Shown here piece by piece: positions 46,081 to 54,853 of a DNA stretch of 64,000 nucleotides (positions are counted from its first letter, which is position 1; the number at the start of each line of letters is the position of its first letter). The notes under the pieces were generated by a model. It worked only from the letters and a program-made list of their open reading frames with translations, was not told where the DNA came from and did not search any database. Origin of the DNA: Candidatus Fimadaptatus faecigallinarum (GTDB taxonomy: Bacteria > Bacillota > Clostridia > Christensenellales > Aristaeellaceae). The stretch covers positions 80,196-144,195 of the forward strand of contig DVNK01000005.1 of assembly GCA_018714445.1 (NCBI GenBank). The letters are read 5' to 3'. The translations under genes and the position numbers were made by a program.

Positions 46081-47088
46081 ATGACCAACCGCGAACGCGT
46101 GACCCACGCGCTCAGGTTCGAGCCGGTCGACCGGGTGCCCTATCAGATAGACTTTACCCATAACATGCGCGCCGCGATGCAGGCGTACACCGGCCAAGCC
46201 GACTTCGACCGCGACATAGATCAGGCCATTGAAAGCGAATATCTGATAAAGCCCGAGGTTGAGGTCGGCCCGGAGCTGTTCCGCGACGAGTTCGGCGTTA
46301 TCTGGAACAAGTCCGGCGTCGACAAGGACATAGGCGTAATCGACAATATACTGCTGCCCGATCCGGAGGCGCTGGACAGCTTTGAGCTGCCCCCGGTGGA
46401 TGAGGCATACCTGCGCAGTCGAATGGAAGCGCTGATGGCGCGGCGCGGCAATCGCTTCACCATCGCCGCGATAGGCTTTTCGCTGTTTGAGCGCGCGTGG
46501 ACGCTGTGCGGCATGGAGAACCTGCTGTGCTATATGGCGCTGGAGCCCGCGTTCGTGCACGCGCTGATGGAGCGCATAGTCGAGCGCAACCTGCGCATAA
46601 TCGACATCGCGCTGGACTACGACATCGACTGCTTCCACTTTGGCGACGACTGGGGCCAGCAAAAGGGCCTGATAATGGGCCCGACTCACTGGCGTGAGTT
46701 CATCAAGCCCTATCTCAAGCGCATGTACGACCGTGTCCATGCGCACGGCAAGTTCGTCTCGCAGCACTCATGCGGCGACATACGCCCGGTCATGGACGAT
46801 CTGGACGAACTCGGACTGGACATGTATCAGACGTTCCAGCCCGAGATATACGGCCTGGACTACGCTAAAGTGCTGCGCGGTCGCATCGCGATATGGGGCG
46901 GCATAAGCACGCAGACGCAGCTGCCGTTCCTCAGTCCCGAAGGCGTCAGCGACGCGGTGCGCGCGCTGATCGACGCATTCGACGGCACCGGACTGGTCGC
47001 CGCTCCGACGCATTCCGTCCCCGGAGACGTACCGCCGCAAAACATAATCGCCCTGATAGACGCTCTCAAGCGGTACAGCGTGCGCTGA
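46081..47088 (+). CDS. Uroporphyrinogen decarboxylase-family protein (copy 2)
   Basis: 335 residues, a URO-D-type barrel (NRERVTHALRFEPVDRVPYQID, FGDDWGQQKGLIMGP, HSCGDIRPVMDDL). HSCGD resembles the metal-binding segment of MtaA/MtbA-like methyltransferases rather than heme-pathway HemE. GGAGGTG precedes the ATG. TATAAT at 46030-46035 lies upstream. It diverges from a PocR-AraC regulator, whose inducer could be the methylated substrate. The actual methyl donor or acceptor is unknown, and no corrinoid protein lies nearby. Confidence 0.85.
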   Translation: MTNRERVTHALRFEPVDRVPYQIDFTHNMRAAMQAYTGQADFDRDIDQAIESEYLIKPEVEVGPELFRDEFGVIWNKSGVDKDIGVIDNILLPDPEALDSFELPPVDEAYLRSRMEALMARRGNRFTIAAIGFSLFERAWTLCGMENLLCYMALEPAFVHALMERIVERNLRIIDIALDYDIDCFHFGDDWGQQKGLIMGPTHWREFIKPYLKRMYDRVHAHGKFVSQHSCGDIRPVMDDLDELGLDMYQTFQPEIYGLDYAKVLRGRIAIWGGISTQTQLPFLSPEGVSDAVRALIDAFDGTGLVAAPTHSVPGDVPPQNIIALIDALKRYSVR

Positions 47089-47336
47089 TATCGCGGCGCA
47101 GGTCTGGAATTGGCGATCCCGCGGACATTTATCAATGCCTTGTCGAGTAGCATCAGACCGCTAAAAAGGCCCTGACCGCAATGCCGTGCTGCCTGTGGGC
47201 CATGCCAGTTTATACGGCAGCCGTATTGCAATGCGCGTTCGCTATGGTTGATGCCGGCTCGCATTTGCAGGCCGACACTGTTTGAAGCGCAACTCGACCC
47301 AACTCACATGCATGACTTTACCTCGTCAGCAAACTT

Positions 47337-47368
47337 GCGCCCCGCGGCAATGCGGGGCGCTTTATATT
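47337..47368 (+). terminator. Terminator between URO-D-like copy 2 and the sulfatase
   Basis: GCGCCCCGC (47337-47345), loop GGCAAT, GCGGGGCGC (47352-47360), then TTTATATT. The rest of the 410-base gap shows no gene. Confidence 0.82.
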
Positions 47369-47463
47369 GGCGCGTACATGTAGCGGATACATAGTGCCGA
47401 GTACCGCCATATCAAATCTGCGTGCAGCGCCATTTTGCGATGGACTTGCGCGCAAAGCGCTGG

Positions 47464-47469
47464 TATAAT
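47464..47469 (+). promoter_or_regulatory. -10 element of the sulfatase gene
   Basis: TGGTATAAT gives an extended -10 box (TATAAT at 47464-47469); the -35 region TGGACT is poor. Confidence 0.55.
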
Positions 47470-47498
47470 TCAAACAGACTGAATGCGAGGTGATCCAA

Positions 47499-48980
47499 AT
47501 GGCCAAGCGCCGACCAAATGTGTTGATATTCATGACAGACCATCAGCGCTACGATATGGCCCCGCCGTTTAATGCGTGCCTTACGCCCAATCTGGACGCG
47601 CTGGCGCAGCAGAGCGTGATGTTTACCAATATGCGCTGTCCGTCGCCGCACTGCTGTCCGTCGCGCGCAACGTTCTTTTCGGGACTGTACCCCAGCGCGC
47701 ACGGCGTGTGGAACAACGTGAACGTGGGCAATACGCTCTCGCGCGGACTGGCGCGCGGCGTACGGCTCTGGAGTGAAGACCTGGCGCAAGGCGGCTATAA
47801 GCTGTTCTTTTCAGGCAAGTGGCACGTGTCCAATGAGGAAGGCCCTCAGCAGCGCGGCTTTGAGTGCGTATACCACACCGCGCGCTACACCGGCGTGCAG
47901 CCGTCCGACCTGGCGCGCGTACCCGACTGCCGCGAATGGCACAGCGCGTACAGCGCCGACAACATCTGCGACTTGAGCGCGCCCCGCGAGCCTGCCGAGA
48001 TACAGCGCCCCGGCTATCCGCGCTACAAGCTCTACGGCATAAACGAAAACCCGTTCGGCGACCGCGAGGTCATAGCCGCGTCGGTCCGGCACATATCCGA
48101 GCGGCTGCCCGGTATCGATGAGCCATGGCTGTTCTACGTGGGCAACCTTGGCCCGCATGACCCTTACTTCGTGCCGCAGCGCTTTTTGGACATGTACGAC
48201 CTCGAGTCGATACGCCTGCCCGCCAACTATCGCGACAGCCTGCGCGACAAACCCGCGCTATACCGGCGCACGCAGGCGCTGTTCAACCAGCTCTCCGACG
48301 TCGAACAGCGCGACGCGCTGCGCCACTACATGGCGTTTTGCACCTATGAGGACTACCTGTTCGGGCAACTGGTCGACGCGCTGAAGGCCGCCGGATTGTA
48401 CGACGACACGATAATCATATACTGCTCCGACCACGGCGACTACGCCGGCGCGCACGGACTGTGGGCCAAGGGCCTGCCGTGCTTCAAGGAGGCGTACCGC
48501 GTGCCTTTCATAGTGCGCATGCCGGGCCGCACCGCGCCGCTTGAGGTGCGCGACCGCGCAAGCCTTGCCGACTTTGCGCCGACGGTGCTCGACATGGCCG
48601 GCGTACCGCATGACGGGCGATTTGCCGGCCGGTCGCTGGCGCCGTACCTGCGCGGCGAACCGGTATTAAACGCGCCCAGGTATTCGTTTACGCAGACCAA
48701 CGGCAACGAGGTCTACGGCATACAGCGCTCGATAGAGAGCGACGACTGGAAGTACGTGTTCAACAGCTTCGACTACGATGAGCTGTACGATATGCGCAAC
48801 GACCCGCTTGAGCTCAACAACCTCGCGGCCGACCCGCGCTATCAGCATGTGGTGCGCGACATGGTCGCCGAATTGTGGCGGTTTGCCAAGGCCAATTCAG
48901 ACACATACATAGATCCGTACATAATGACCGCGCTGATGCCCTATGGCCCGGGCATAATCGGCGACGAGCTGTTCGAGTAA
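47499..48980 (+). CDS. Sulfatase (arylsulfatase/choline-sulfatase-like)
   Basis: 493-residue alkaline-phosphatase-fold hydrolase. Cys52 in HCCPSR is the formylglycine precursor (C-x-P-S-R), so it is the Cys type that a radical-SAM maturase activates in anaerobes; none is encoded here. Metal residues include MTDHQRYD at 12-19 and the later SDHGDYAGAHG. No signal peptide, so it acts in the cytosol, unlike secreted mucin or heparan sulfatases. GAGGTGATCCAA precedes the ATG at 47499; a GTG nine bases earlier is within this site. The substrate is unknown. Confidence 0.94.
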   Translation: MAKRRPNVLIFMTDHQRYDMAPPFNACLTPNLDALAQQSVMFTNMRCPSPHCCPSRATFFSGLYPSAHGVWNNVNVGNTLSRGLARGVRLWSEDLAQGGYKLFFSGKWHVSNEEGPQQRGFECVYHTARYTGVQPSDLARVPDCREWHSAYSADNICDLSAPREPAEIQRPGYPRYKLYGINENPFGDREVIAASVRHISERLPGIDEPWLFYVGNLGPHDPYFVPQRFLDMYDLESIRLPANYRDSLRDKPALYRRTQALFNQLSDVEQRDALRHYMAFCTYEDYLFGQLVDALKAAGLYDDTIIIYCSDHGDYAGAHGLWAKGLPCFKEAYRVPFIVRMPGRTAPLEVRDRASLADFAPTVLDMAGVPHDGRFAGRSLAPYLRGEPVLNAPRYSFTQTNGNEVYGIQRSIESDDWKYVFNSFDYDELYDMRNDPLELNNLAADPRYQHVVRDMVAELWRFAKANSDTYIDPYIMTALMPYGPGIIGDELFE

Positions 48981-48986
48981 AGCAGC

Positions 48987-49039
48987 GTGGGCGACAGGCG
49001 CAGATCACAGCGCACTGTCGCCCACAACAGTTTATTTTC
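48987..49039 (+). terminator. Terminator of the sulfatase gene
   Basis: GTGGGCGACAG (48987-48997) and CTGTCGCCCAC (49015-49025), 17-base loop, then AACAGTTTATTTT. Confidence 0.85.
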
Positions 49040-49167
49040 GCAGTCTAAATCTGGCTCCATGCCCGGTCAATGCAAAAGCGCCGCTTAACTCGCATGCCGA
49101 ACATGCTCGCCTGAGCCGCCAGGCCCAAGCCATCACTCACGCCCCACAGCGCCCGGCATTGAGCGCG

Positions 49168-49743
49168 CTAGCCCGCCGTACCGCCGAACATCTCCTGCTC
49201 TATGCGCATGCACAGGCGGTGGTACAGCGGCAAGTGCCGCTCCTGCACCATGTATGTCTCCACCGCGTCCACATCCAGCAGCACGTCGCACAGCGCCGCC
49301 ATGCGTCCGCCGCCCGCGCCGGTCAGCCCTATCGTAGCCATGTTCAACGCGCGCGCAGTGGTCATTGCCCGGCACACATTTTCAGAATTGCCCGACGTCG
49401 ATATGCCCAACAGCACGTCGCCCGGTCGACCATACGCGAGCACCTGCTGCGCATAGACGCTCAGGCCGTCTATATCGTTGGTTATCGCCGCTATCAGCGC
49501 GCAATTGGCCGTCAGATCCAGCGCCGGCAGTCCGCATTGCAGTCCGTCCGCCCACGGCTTGCCTATGCGCGCGCGCAATTCGGGCGCAAGCGGTCTGCGA
49601 CTGACAAAGCCCTTGGCCAGTTCGCCCACTATGTGCGCACAATCCGCGGCGCTGCCGCCGTTGCCGCACATAAGCAGCTTGCCGCCGCGCCGGAAGCATT
49701 TTACTATCAGCTCTACCGCGTCATCAAGGTTTCCATCGCGCAT
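49168..49743 (-). CDS. SIS-domain sugar isomerase (GmhA-like)
   Basis: 191 residues. The SIS motif is MCGNGGSAADCAHIVGELAKG, followed by ISTSGNSENVCRAM and LTGAGGG, as in phosphoheptose isomerases and related phospho-sugar binding proteins. It begins two bases after the ROK gene, with GGAGG overlapping the end of that gene, so translation is coupled. In this setting it probably acts on the sugar phosphate made by the ROK kinase. A lipopolysaccharide heptose role is unlikely in a Firmicute. Confidence 0.9.
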   Translation of the reverse strand: MRDGNLDDAVELIVKCFRRGGKLLMCGNGGSAADCAHIVGELAKGFVSRRPLAPELRARIGKPWADGLQCGLPALDLTANCALIAAITNDIDGLSVYAQQVLAYGRPGDVLLGISTSGNSENVCRAMTTARALNMATIGLTGAGGGRMAALCDVLLDVDAVETYMVQERHLPLYHRLCMRIEQEMFGGTAG

Positions 49744-49745
49744 CG

Positions 49746-50645
49746 CTATCCCTCCAGTCCGTTCCACGCGACCGTCAATGCGGCCACGTCACCTATGCTG
49801 TCGCCCAACTGCGCCGGAACCACCTCGCATGCTCGCCACGACGCCTCCAGCGCTTCGGCGCGCAATCGCTCCAGCATGCGCGCCTCAAACCAGCGCCGCG
49901 CGCGCGCATACACGCTGCCTATCACGATCCGCTCAGGGTTGAGCATGTCGACAATCAGCGCCAACCCGCGTCCCAGGCAGTCCGCGCTGCGCTCGAGCAC
50001 CGCTATCGCGCCTGCATCGCCGGCATCGGCCAGTTCGACCAGTTGCCGCGCGCTCAGCTCGCGCCCCAGCTGCATCCGCGCCAGCCGGCTCAGTCCCCCG
50101 CCCGAGCAGAACCCCTCAAACGAGCCGCGCTTGCCATAGCCTTCCGGTCCGTCCGGCTCCAGCCGCATGTGCCCTACCTCACCGGCCATGCCGCAAGCGC
50201 CTTCGTACAGCCGTCCGCCCAGTATCAGCCCCGCGCCCATGCCGGTGCCAAACGTCAAAAACACCATGTCACGGCAACCCCGTCCCGCGCCGTAACGCCA
50301 CTCCGCCAGCGCGCATGCATTGGCGTCGTTTTGCAGAAACGTCGGCGCGCCAGTGTGCGCGTTGAGCCACTCGCATACCGGCACCTCGTCCCAGCCGGGC
50401 AGGTTGGGCGGACTGAGTATTAAGCCGCGCGCGCTGTCCAGCGGTCCGCCACAGCTCACGCCTATCGCGCGCGGCCGGGGCGCATCCGAGGCCGCATTCA
50501 GCAGCGCCTTTAGCAGTGCCTGCCAGTCGGCATAGTCGCGCGTGTTAACCTGCCAGCGCGCCCGCACATGCGCCGACGCGTCGCCCACACACAGCGCGCA
50601 TTTGGTGCCGCCTATGTCAAGGCCCCATACCAATTCTTCTCTCAT
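49746..50645 (-). CDS. ROK-family sugar kinase
   Basis: 299 residues. ATP-binding GLDIGGTKCALCVG at the start, phosphate segment near CGGPLDSARG, catalytic Asp in LQNDANACALAEW and the second glycine loop TFGTGMGAGLI are present. The usual ROK zinc motif (C-x-C-G-x2-G-C-x-E after GH) is replaced by GYGKRGSFEGFCSG, so Zn is probably absent. The ATG at 50645 has GGAG nine bases upstream. It lies between an AraC regulator and the SIS gene in one operon. Its sugar is unknown. Confidence 0.92.
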   Translation of the reverse strand: MREELVWGLDIGGTKCALCVGDASAHVRARWQVNTRDYADWQALLKALLNAASDAPRPRAIGVSCGGPLDSARGLILSPPNLPGWDEVPVCEWLNAHTGAPTFLQNDANACALAEWRYGAGRGCRDMVFLTFGTGMGAGLILGGRLYEGACGMAGEVGHMRLEPDGPEGYGKRGSFEGFCSGGGLSRLARMQLGRELSARQLVELADAGDAGAIAVLERSADCLGRGLALIVDMLNPERIVIGSVYARARRWFEARMLERLRAEALEASWRACEVVPAQLGDSIGDVAALTVAWNGLEG

Positions 50646-50703
50646 TTTCGCATCTCCGATTTGCATTTTGATTTGTCTGCTATGTGCTATACCTGACGCC
50701 GCC

Positions 50704-51555
50704 TCAGCCGCGCATCAAGCCCCGCCGATACTCGCTGGGCGACTGGCCGCGCACCGCCGCAAACGTGCGGCTGAAGTACTGCGGGTTGCAATAGCCCAGC
50801 CGATCGCTTATCTCGGTCACGTTCAGACCGCTCTCGCGCAGCAGCCGCGCCGCCTCGCTGACGCGCAGCCGAGTGCGATACGCCTGCGGGCTCAGGCCCG
50901 TATGCGCCTTGAACCGCGCCGCCAGGTACTTGTACGATAACCCGCATTCACGTGCCAGCGCTTCGGCGTCAAAAGCCGCGTCCAGCCGCCGCTCCAGCAG
51001 CGCGATGGCCATGCTGACCGGATCGCTCAGGCTCAGCGGCTCCGGATGCGCCAGCGCGTACATGTCCAGCAGCGCCTCCAGCAGCAGCGCGCACATTTGC
51101 GCCGCGCGCAGCGGCTGATTCGATGAGAACAGCCGCGCCATGCGCTCCAGGTTGCCCGCTGCAAGTCCGCCCTCCGGCAACCGGATGAGCTTGGGCAGGC
51201 GTATCGAGCGTGCATAATCCGCCGGCTCGAACTCCTGATTGCGCACGCGTCCCATGTCCGGGCCGGAAGCGCCGCCATCCTGCGCAGTGAAATGCGCATA
51301 TATCCACTGCGTATCGGGCGCACATGGCCGCTCGCCCCAGTGGTGCACGCCCGCGCGCAGCAGCAGCGCCTCGCCCGGGCGCACATCGTAGCGCGTGCCC
51401 GCCTCGCAGACCTCTATGCCGCCGCCCAATATGTACAGCAGCACATGGTGGCCCAGCACGCGGTCCTGATGCACAAAAGGCGTCCGCGCCCGGCAGCGCT
51501 CACAGATCATCACCAGCGGCAGCGCATCCAGTCTCAGCTCGACCTCGTTGGCCAT
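50704..51555 (-). CDS. AraC-family regulator with cupin sensor
   Basis: 283 residues. The N-terminal cupin-type domain (HVLLYILGGGIEVCEAGTRYDVRPGEALLLRAGVHHW) would bind a sugar; the C-terminal 100 residues are the AraC DNA-binding pair (FDAEALARECGLSYKYLAARF; NVTEISDRLGYCNPQYFSRTF). GGGAGG precedes the ATG at 51555. It diverges from the second GH127 gene and is followed by ROK and SIS genes. The likely role is activation of GH127 copy 2 and this sugar operon. Confidence 0.93.
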   Translation of the reverse strand: MANEVELRLDALPLVMICERCRARTPFVHQDRVLGHHVLLYILGGGIEVCEAGTRYDVRPGEALLLRAGVHHWGERPCAPDTQWIYAHFTAQDGGASGPDMGRVRNQEFEPADYARSIRLPKLIRLPEGGLAAGNLERMARLFSSNQPLRAAQMCALLLEALLDMYALAHPEPLSLSDPVSMAIALLERRLDAAFDAEALARECGLSYKYLAARFKAHTGLSPQAYRTRLRVSEAARLLRESGLNVTEISDRLGYCNPQYFSRTFAAVRGQSPSEYRRGLMRG

Positions 51556-51581
51556 CGGTTTGCCTCCCAACTCCGGTAAAT

Positions 51582-51637
51582 CGTACACGTTTTCAGTATA
51601 AACCCTGCTGTACGCGGCGTCAAGCGCGCAGTATAAT
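51582..51637 (+). promoter_or_regulatory. Divergent control region between AraC and GH127 copy 2
   Basis: CGTACA (51582-51587) and TGTACG (51609-51614) form an inverted pair 21 bases apart, just upstream of TATAAT (51632-51637). The second half-site replaces the -35 box of the GH127 promoter, the position expected for an AraC activator. Confidence 0.5.
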
Positions 51638-51667
51638 CAGGTAAAATACAGCCGGGAGGTTATCGCC

Positions 51668-53542
51668 ATGCGCATGATACCAGACAGTCAGATACGGCTC
51701 TTTGACGGCGAACTGCTGCGCCGCGAGGCCGCTAACCGCCAATACATGCTCAGTCTCAGCCAGCGCAATCTAATGTTCAACTTCAACCTCGAAGCCGGAC
51801 GCGACTCCACGACCTCGCTTGAAGGCATGCACGGCGGCTGGGAGCTGCCCAGCTGCCAGCTGCGCGGCCATTTCACCGGACATTGGCTCAGCGCCGCCGC
51901 GATGCGCTATGCAGCCACCGGCGACGCCGAGATCAAAGCCCGCGCCGACGCGATCGTAGACGAGCTGGACAAGTGCCAGCAGGAAAACGGCGGCGAATGG
52001 GTCGCCTCCATACCCGAGAAGTACTTCGACTGGATCGCCCGCGGAAAGAGCGTATGGGCGCCCCACTACACGGTGCACAAGACGTTCATGGGCCTGATTG
52101 ATATGTATCGTTACGCCGGCAATGAACAGGCGCTGCGCATCGCCGAAAAATTCGCCGACTGGTTCTACCGCTGGAGCGGCAAGTTCTCGCGCGAGCAAAT
52201 GGACGACATACTGGACTATGAGACCGGCGGTATGCTGGAGATATGGGCCGAGCTTTACGGCATAGCCAGGGCGCGCGGCGACGATGAACGCACGGCGATG
52301 TATGGCGCGCTTATGGAGCGTTACTGGCGCGGACGGCTGTTTGACCGGCTGCTGCGCGGCGAGGATCCGCTGACCAACATGCACGCCAATACCACAATAC
52401 CCGAAGTGCTGGGCTGCGCGCGCGCATACGAGCTGACCGGCGAGCAGAAGTACCGCGACGTAGTCGAGGCATACTGGCGCTGCGCCGTGGACGAGCGCGG
52501 ACAGTACGCAACCGGCGGTCAGACCTGCGGCGAGATCTGGACGCCCAAGCAGGAGCTCAGCGCACGCCTGGGCGAAAAAAATCAGGAACACTGCACGGTA
52601 TACAACATGATGCGGCTGGCCGACGCGCTGCTGCGCTGGACCGGCGAGGCGCGTTACGCCGACTACATAGAGCTGAACCTGTTCAACGGCATCTTCGCGC
52701 AGGGCTACTGGCAGGGCACTTTCACGCACGGCGCGCACAGCGACGATCCGGACACCGGCCTGCTCACCTACTTCCTGCCGTTGCAGGCGGGCGGCAGAAA
52801 GGGCTGGGCGACACGCACTAACGACTTTTTCTGCTGCCACGGCACGCTGGTGCAGGCCAATGCGTCCCTGGCGCGCTATATGGCCTACGACGACGATCGG
52901 AGCATAAGCCTGTGCCAGTACTTCGACGCCGACATATGCGCTGAGCTCGCGGGCAAGGCCGTAACGCTGATCTCGCGGCGCGACACGCTGGCCGGCAGCG
53001 TGCAATCGTTCAGCACCAACGCCGCCCGCCAGGCACTGGGCGCCGGCAACATCGCGCATCTGCCCGGCGCATTGGTGCAGCGCATTACGCTGCGTCTTAA
53101 CGAGCCTGCGGAATTTGCGCTCAGGTTGCGCATACCGGGCTGGCGCGCCGGCGACGCGCGATTGCTGTTGAACGACCAACCGGTCGAGTATTCGCTCGAG
53201 CAGGGCTTTGCCCGCATAGCGCGCAAGTGGCGCGACGGCGATCAAATAACGCTTATTGTGCCGCGCGGAGTGCGCACCGTGCGCCTGCCCGATGCGCCCG
53301 ACATGGTCGCGTTCTGCTATGGGCCGGTCACGCTGGCCGGGCTGTGCGATGAGGAGCGCGCACTGTATACCGACGATCCGGCGCATCCCGATTCGCTGTT
53401 GACGCCCGACAATGAGCGCGAATGGGGCAACTGGAAGACAACCTTCCGCACGGTGGGCCAGGCGCGCGGACTGAGGTTCATACCGCTGATGGACGTCGGC
53501 TATCAGCCATACACCGTGTACTTCCCGGTCGCGCACGGCTGA
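51668..53542 (+). CDS. GH127-family beta-L-arabinofuranosidase (copy 2)
   Basis: 624 residues, DUF1680/GH127. The catalytic site is EHCTVYNMMR (about 307, Glu and Cys) and FFCCHGT (about 388, paired Cys). It differs strongly from copy 1 at 29062, including FFCCHG in place of CACCPPN, and probably has a different substrate. No signal peptide. GGGAGG precedes the ATG by eight bases. It is controlled from the divergent AraC region. Arabinofuranose specificity comes from family knowledge. Confidence 0.92.
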   Translation: MRMIPDSQIRLFDGELLRREAANRQYMLSLSQRNLMFNFNLEAGRDSTTSLEGMHGGWELPSCQLRGHFTGHWLSAAAMRYAATGDAEIKARADAIVDELDKCQQENGGEWVASIPEKYFDWIARGKSVWAPHYTVHKTFMGLIDMYRYAGNEQALRIAEKFADWFYRWSGKFSREQMDDILDYETGGMLEIWAELYGIARARGDDERTAMYGALMERYWRGRLFDRLLRGEDPLTNMHANTTIPEVLGCARAYELTGEQKYRDVVEAYWRCAVDERGQYATGGQTCGEIWTPKQELSARLGEKNQEHCTVYNMMRLADALLRWTGEARYADYIELNLFNGIFAQGYWQGTFTHGAHSDDPDTGLLTYFLPLQAGGRKGWATRTNDFFCCHGTLVQANASLARYMAYDDDRSISLCQYFDADICAELAGKAVTLISRRDTLAGSVQSFSTNAARQALGAGNIAHLPGALVQRITLRLNEPAEFALRLRIPGWRAGDARLLLNDQPVEYSLEQGFARIARKWRDGDQITLIVPRGVRTVRLPDAPDMVAFCYGPVTLAGLCDEERALYTDDPAHPDSLLTPDNEREWGNWKTTFRTVGQARGLRFIPLMDVGYQPYTVYFPVAHG

Positions 53543-53602
53543 GGCCGCATGCACGCAGTCTGTTGAGTGCGGCAATGTCCGACTGTCCGCGCAAGCCATA
53601 GT

Positions 53603-54180
53603 TTGGCGCAAATGCGGATTGATCCAGTTGTATGTTTGCGCTACCTATGCACGGCTTGGAGCGAACGCGCTTCAATGAAGTTGTTTGCACAGCCCATGAT
53701 CGGTTGAGCGCGAACGCCGCTTGATGCAGTTGTCTGTTTGTGCTACCTATACCCGGCTTGGCGCGAACGCGCTTCAATGAAGTTGCCTGTTTGCACAGCC
53801 TATGCTCGGTTGAGCACGAACGCCGCTTGATGCAGTTGTCTGTTTGCGCTACCTTGGCCCGGCTTGGCTCAAACACGATTCAATGCAGTTGTCTGCTTGC
53901 GCTACCTATGTCCGGCTTGGCGCGAACGCGCTTCAATGAAGTTGTCTGTTTGCACAGCCCATGTTTGGTTGAGCACGAACACGCTTCAATGAAGTTGTTT
54001 GTTTGCACAGCCTATGCTCTGTTGAGCGCGAACGCCGCCTGATGCAGTTGCCTGTTTGCGCTACCTATGCACGGCTTGGCGCGAACGCGCTTGAATGCAG
54101 TTGTCTGTTTGCACAGCCCATGATCGTTTGAGCACGAACACCGCTTGAGGCAATTGCCAATGTACGCAACCCATGCTCAG
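53603..54180. repeat. Eleven-copy 52-54-base intergenic tandem repeat
   Basis: Eleven head-to-tail imperfect units begin TTGRSC(G/A)CGAAC. Two types alternate, mostly: type A has CGCTTCAATGAAGTTG...TTTGCACAGCC, type B has CGCTTGATGCAGTTG...TTTGCGCTACC. There is no unique spacer between units and no leader. No gene covers the array; it lies between the GH127 gene and the spoVA terminator. Confidence 0.92.
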
Positions 54181-54236
54181 TTGACGGCTAACTGCTCAAA
54201 TTAATATAAATAGCGCACATCGTTATGCGCGACACA

Positions 54237-54278
54237 ACGGCGCGTCAGGATGCCATTTATCGCATTCTGACGCGCCGT
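54237..54278 (-). terminator. 17-base-pair hairpin after spoVAB
   Basis: ACGGCGCGTCAGGATGC (54237-54253) pairs with GCATTCTGACGCGCCGT (54262-54278), one G-U pair, loop of 8. It is very stable but lacks a long T-run. The 145 bases between it and spoVAB show no gene. Confidence 0.65.
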
Positions 54279-54423
54279 CTGATTTGTATGGACTTGTGCA
54301 GCGCAGATCGGCCTCGTGGGCGTGGATGCGCATGTCTGGCTGTGCGATAACTATGCTCATGCGATGAGTTGCATATTGCGCCATATTCGTATGCGCTGCC
54401 GCCACAGCCGGACGCTGGATCCG

Positions 54424-54825
54424 TCACATTCCCACAAGTGCCGCCAGCACAGCTCCCAGCGCCTTGCCCAGCATAAGCGCGATCACCGCCGGTATCGTCA
54501 GGCCCGCGACGCGCGAGCGCACAATCAGCACCGGCATCAGCTCTAGCAGCTCCGCCAGCGCCGCCGCCGTCATGCCTACAAACATGCCGCCCAGCCCCAG
54601 CATCGCCATGCCCGCCCAGCGCCCCAGTGGAATGCTCAGGCCCGCCATATGCATAAACGACGCTCCCGTAGCGCCCAGCGCCACCGCCCATCCATAACCC
54701 GCGCGCTGTCCGCCGAATATCGTTATCGCACGCGTCAACACGCCCAGCGCCAGCATCGCACCGCCATATGCGCTGCCCGCCACCAGTCCCGACAATCCCG
54801 CTATGCAGTATGATATCAGCGCCAT
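54424..54825 (-). CDS. spoVAB: Stage V sporulation protein AB (membrane)
   Basis: 133 residues with four hydrophobic helices (ISYCIAGLSGLVAGSAYGG, AMLALGVLTRAITIF, MAMLGLGGMFVGMTAAALAEL, TIPAVIALMLGKALGAVLA). The position directly after spoVAA and the length fit SpoVAB, which in B. subtilis belongs to the spoVA operon for dipicolinic acid uptake into spores. The ATG at 54825 is preferred; the ATG two codons upstream is only two bases from AGGAGG. The other spoVA genes (AC, AD, AE) are not here. Confidence 0.82.
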   Translation of the reverse strand: MALISYCIAGLSGLVAGSAYGGAMLALGVLTRAITIFGGQRAGYGWAVALGATGASFMHMAGLSIPLGRWAGMAMLGLGGMFVGMTAAALAELLELMPVLIVRSRVAGLTIPAVIALMLGKALGAVLAALVGM

Positions 54826-54853
54826 GAGCATTTCCTCCTCACTTGTCCCGGGG

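Noticed and set aside
53603..54180. CRISPR array
   Set aside because: Units are contiguous and alternate between two related types. There are no unique spacers, no leader and no cas genes.
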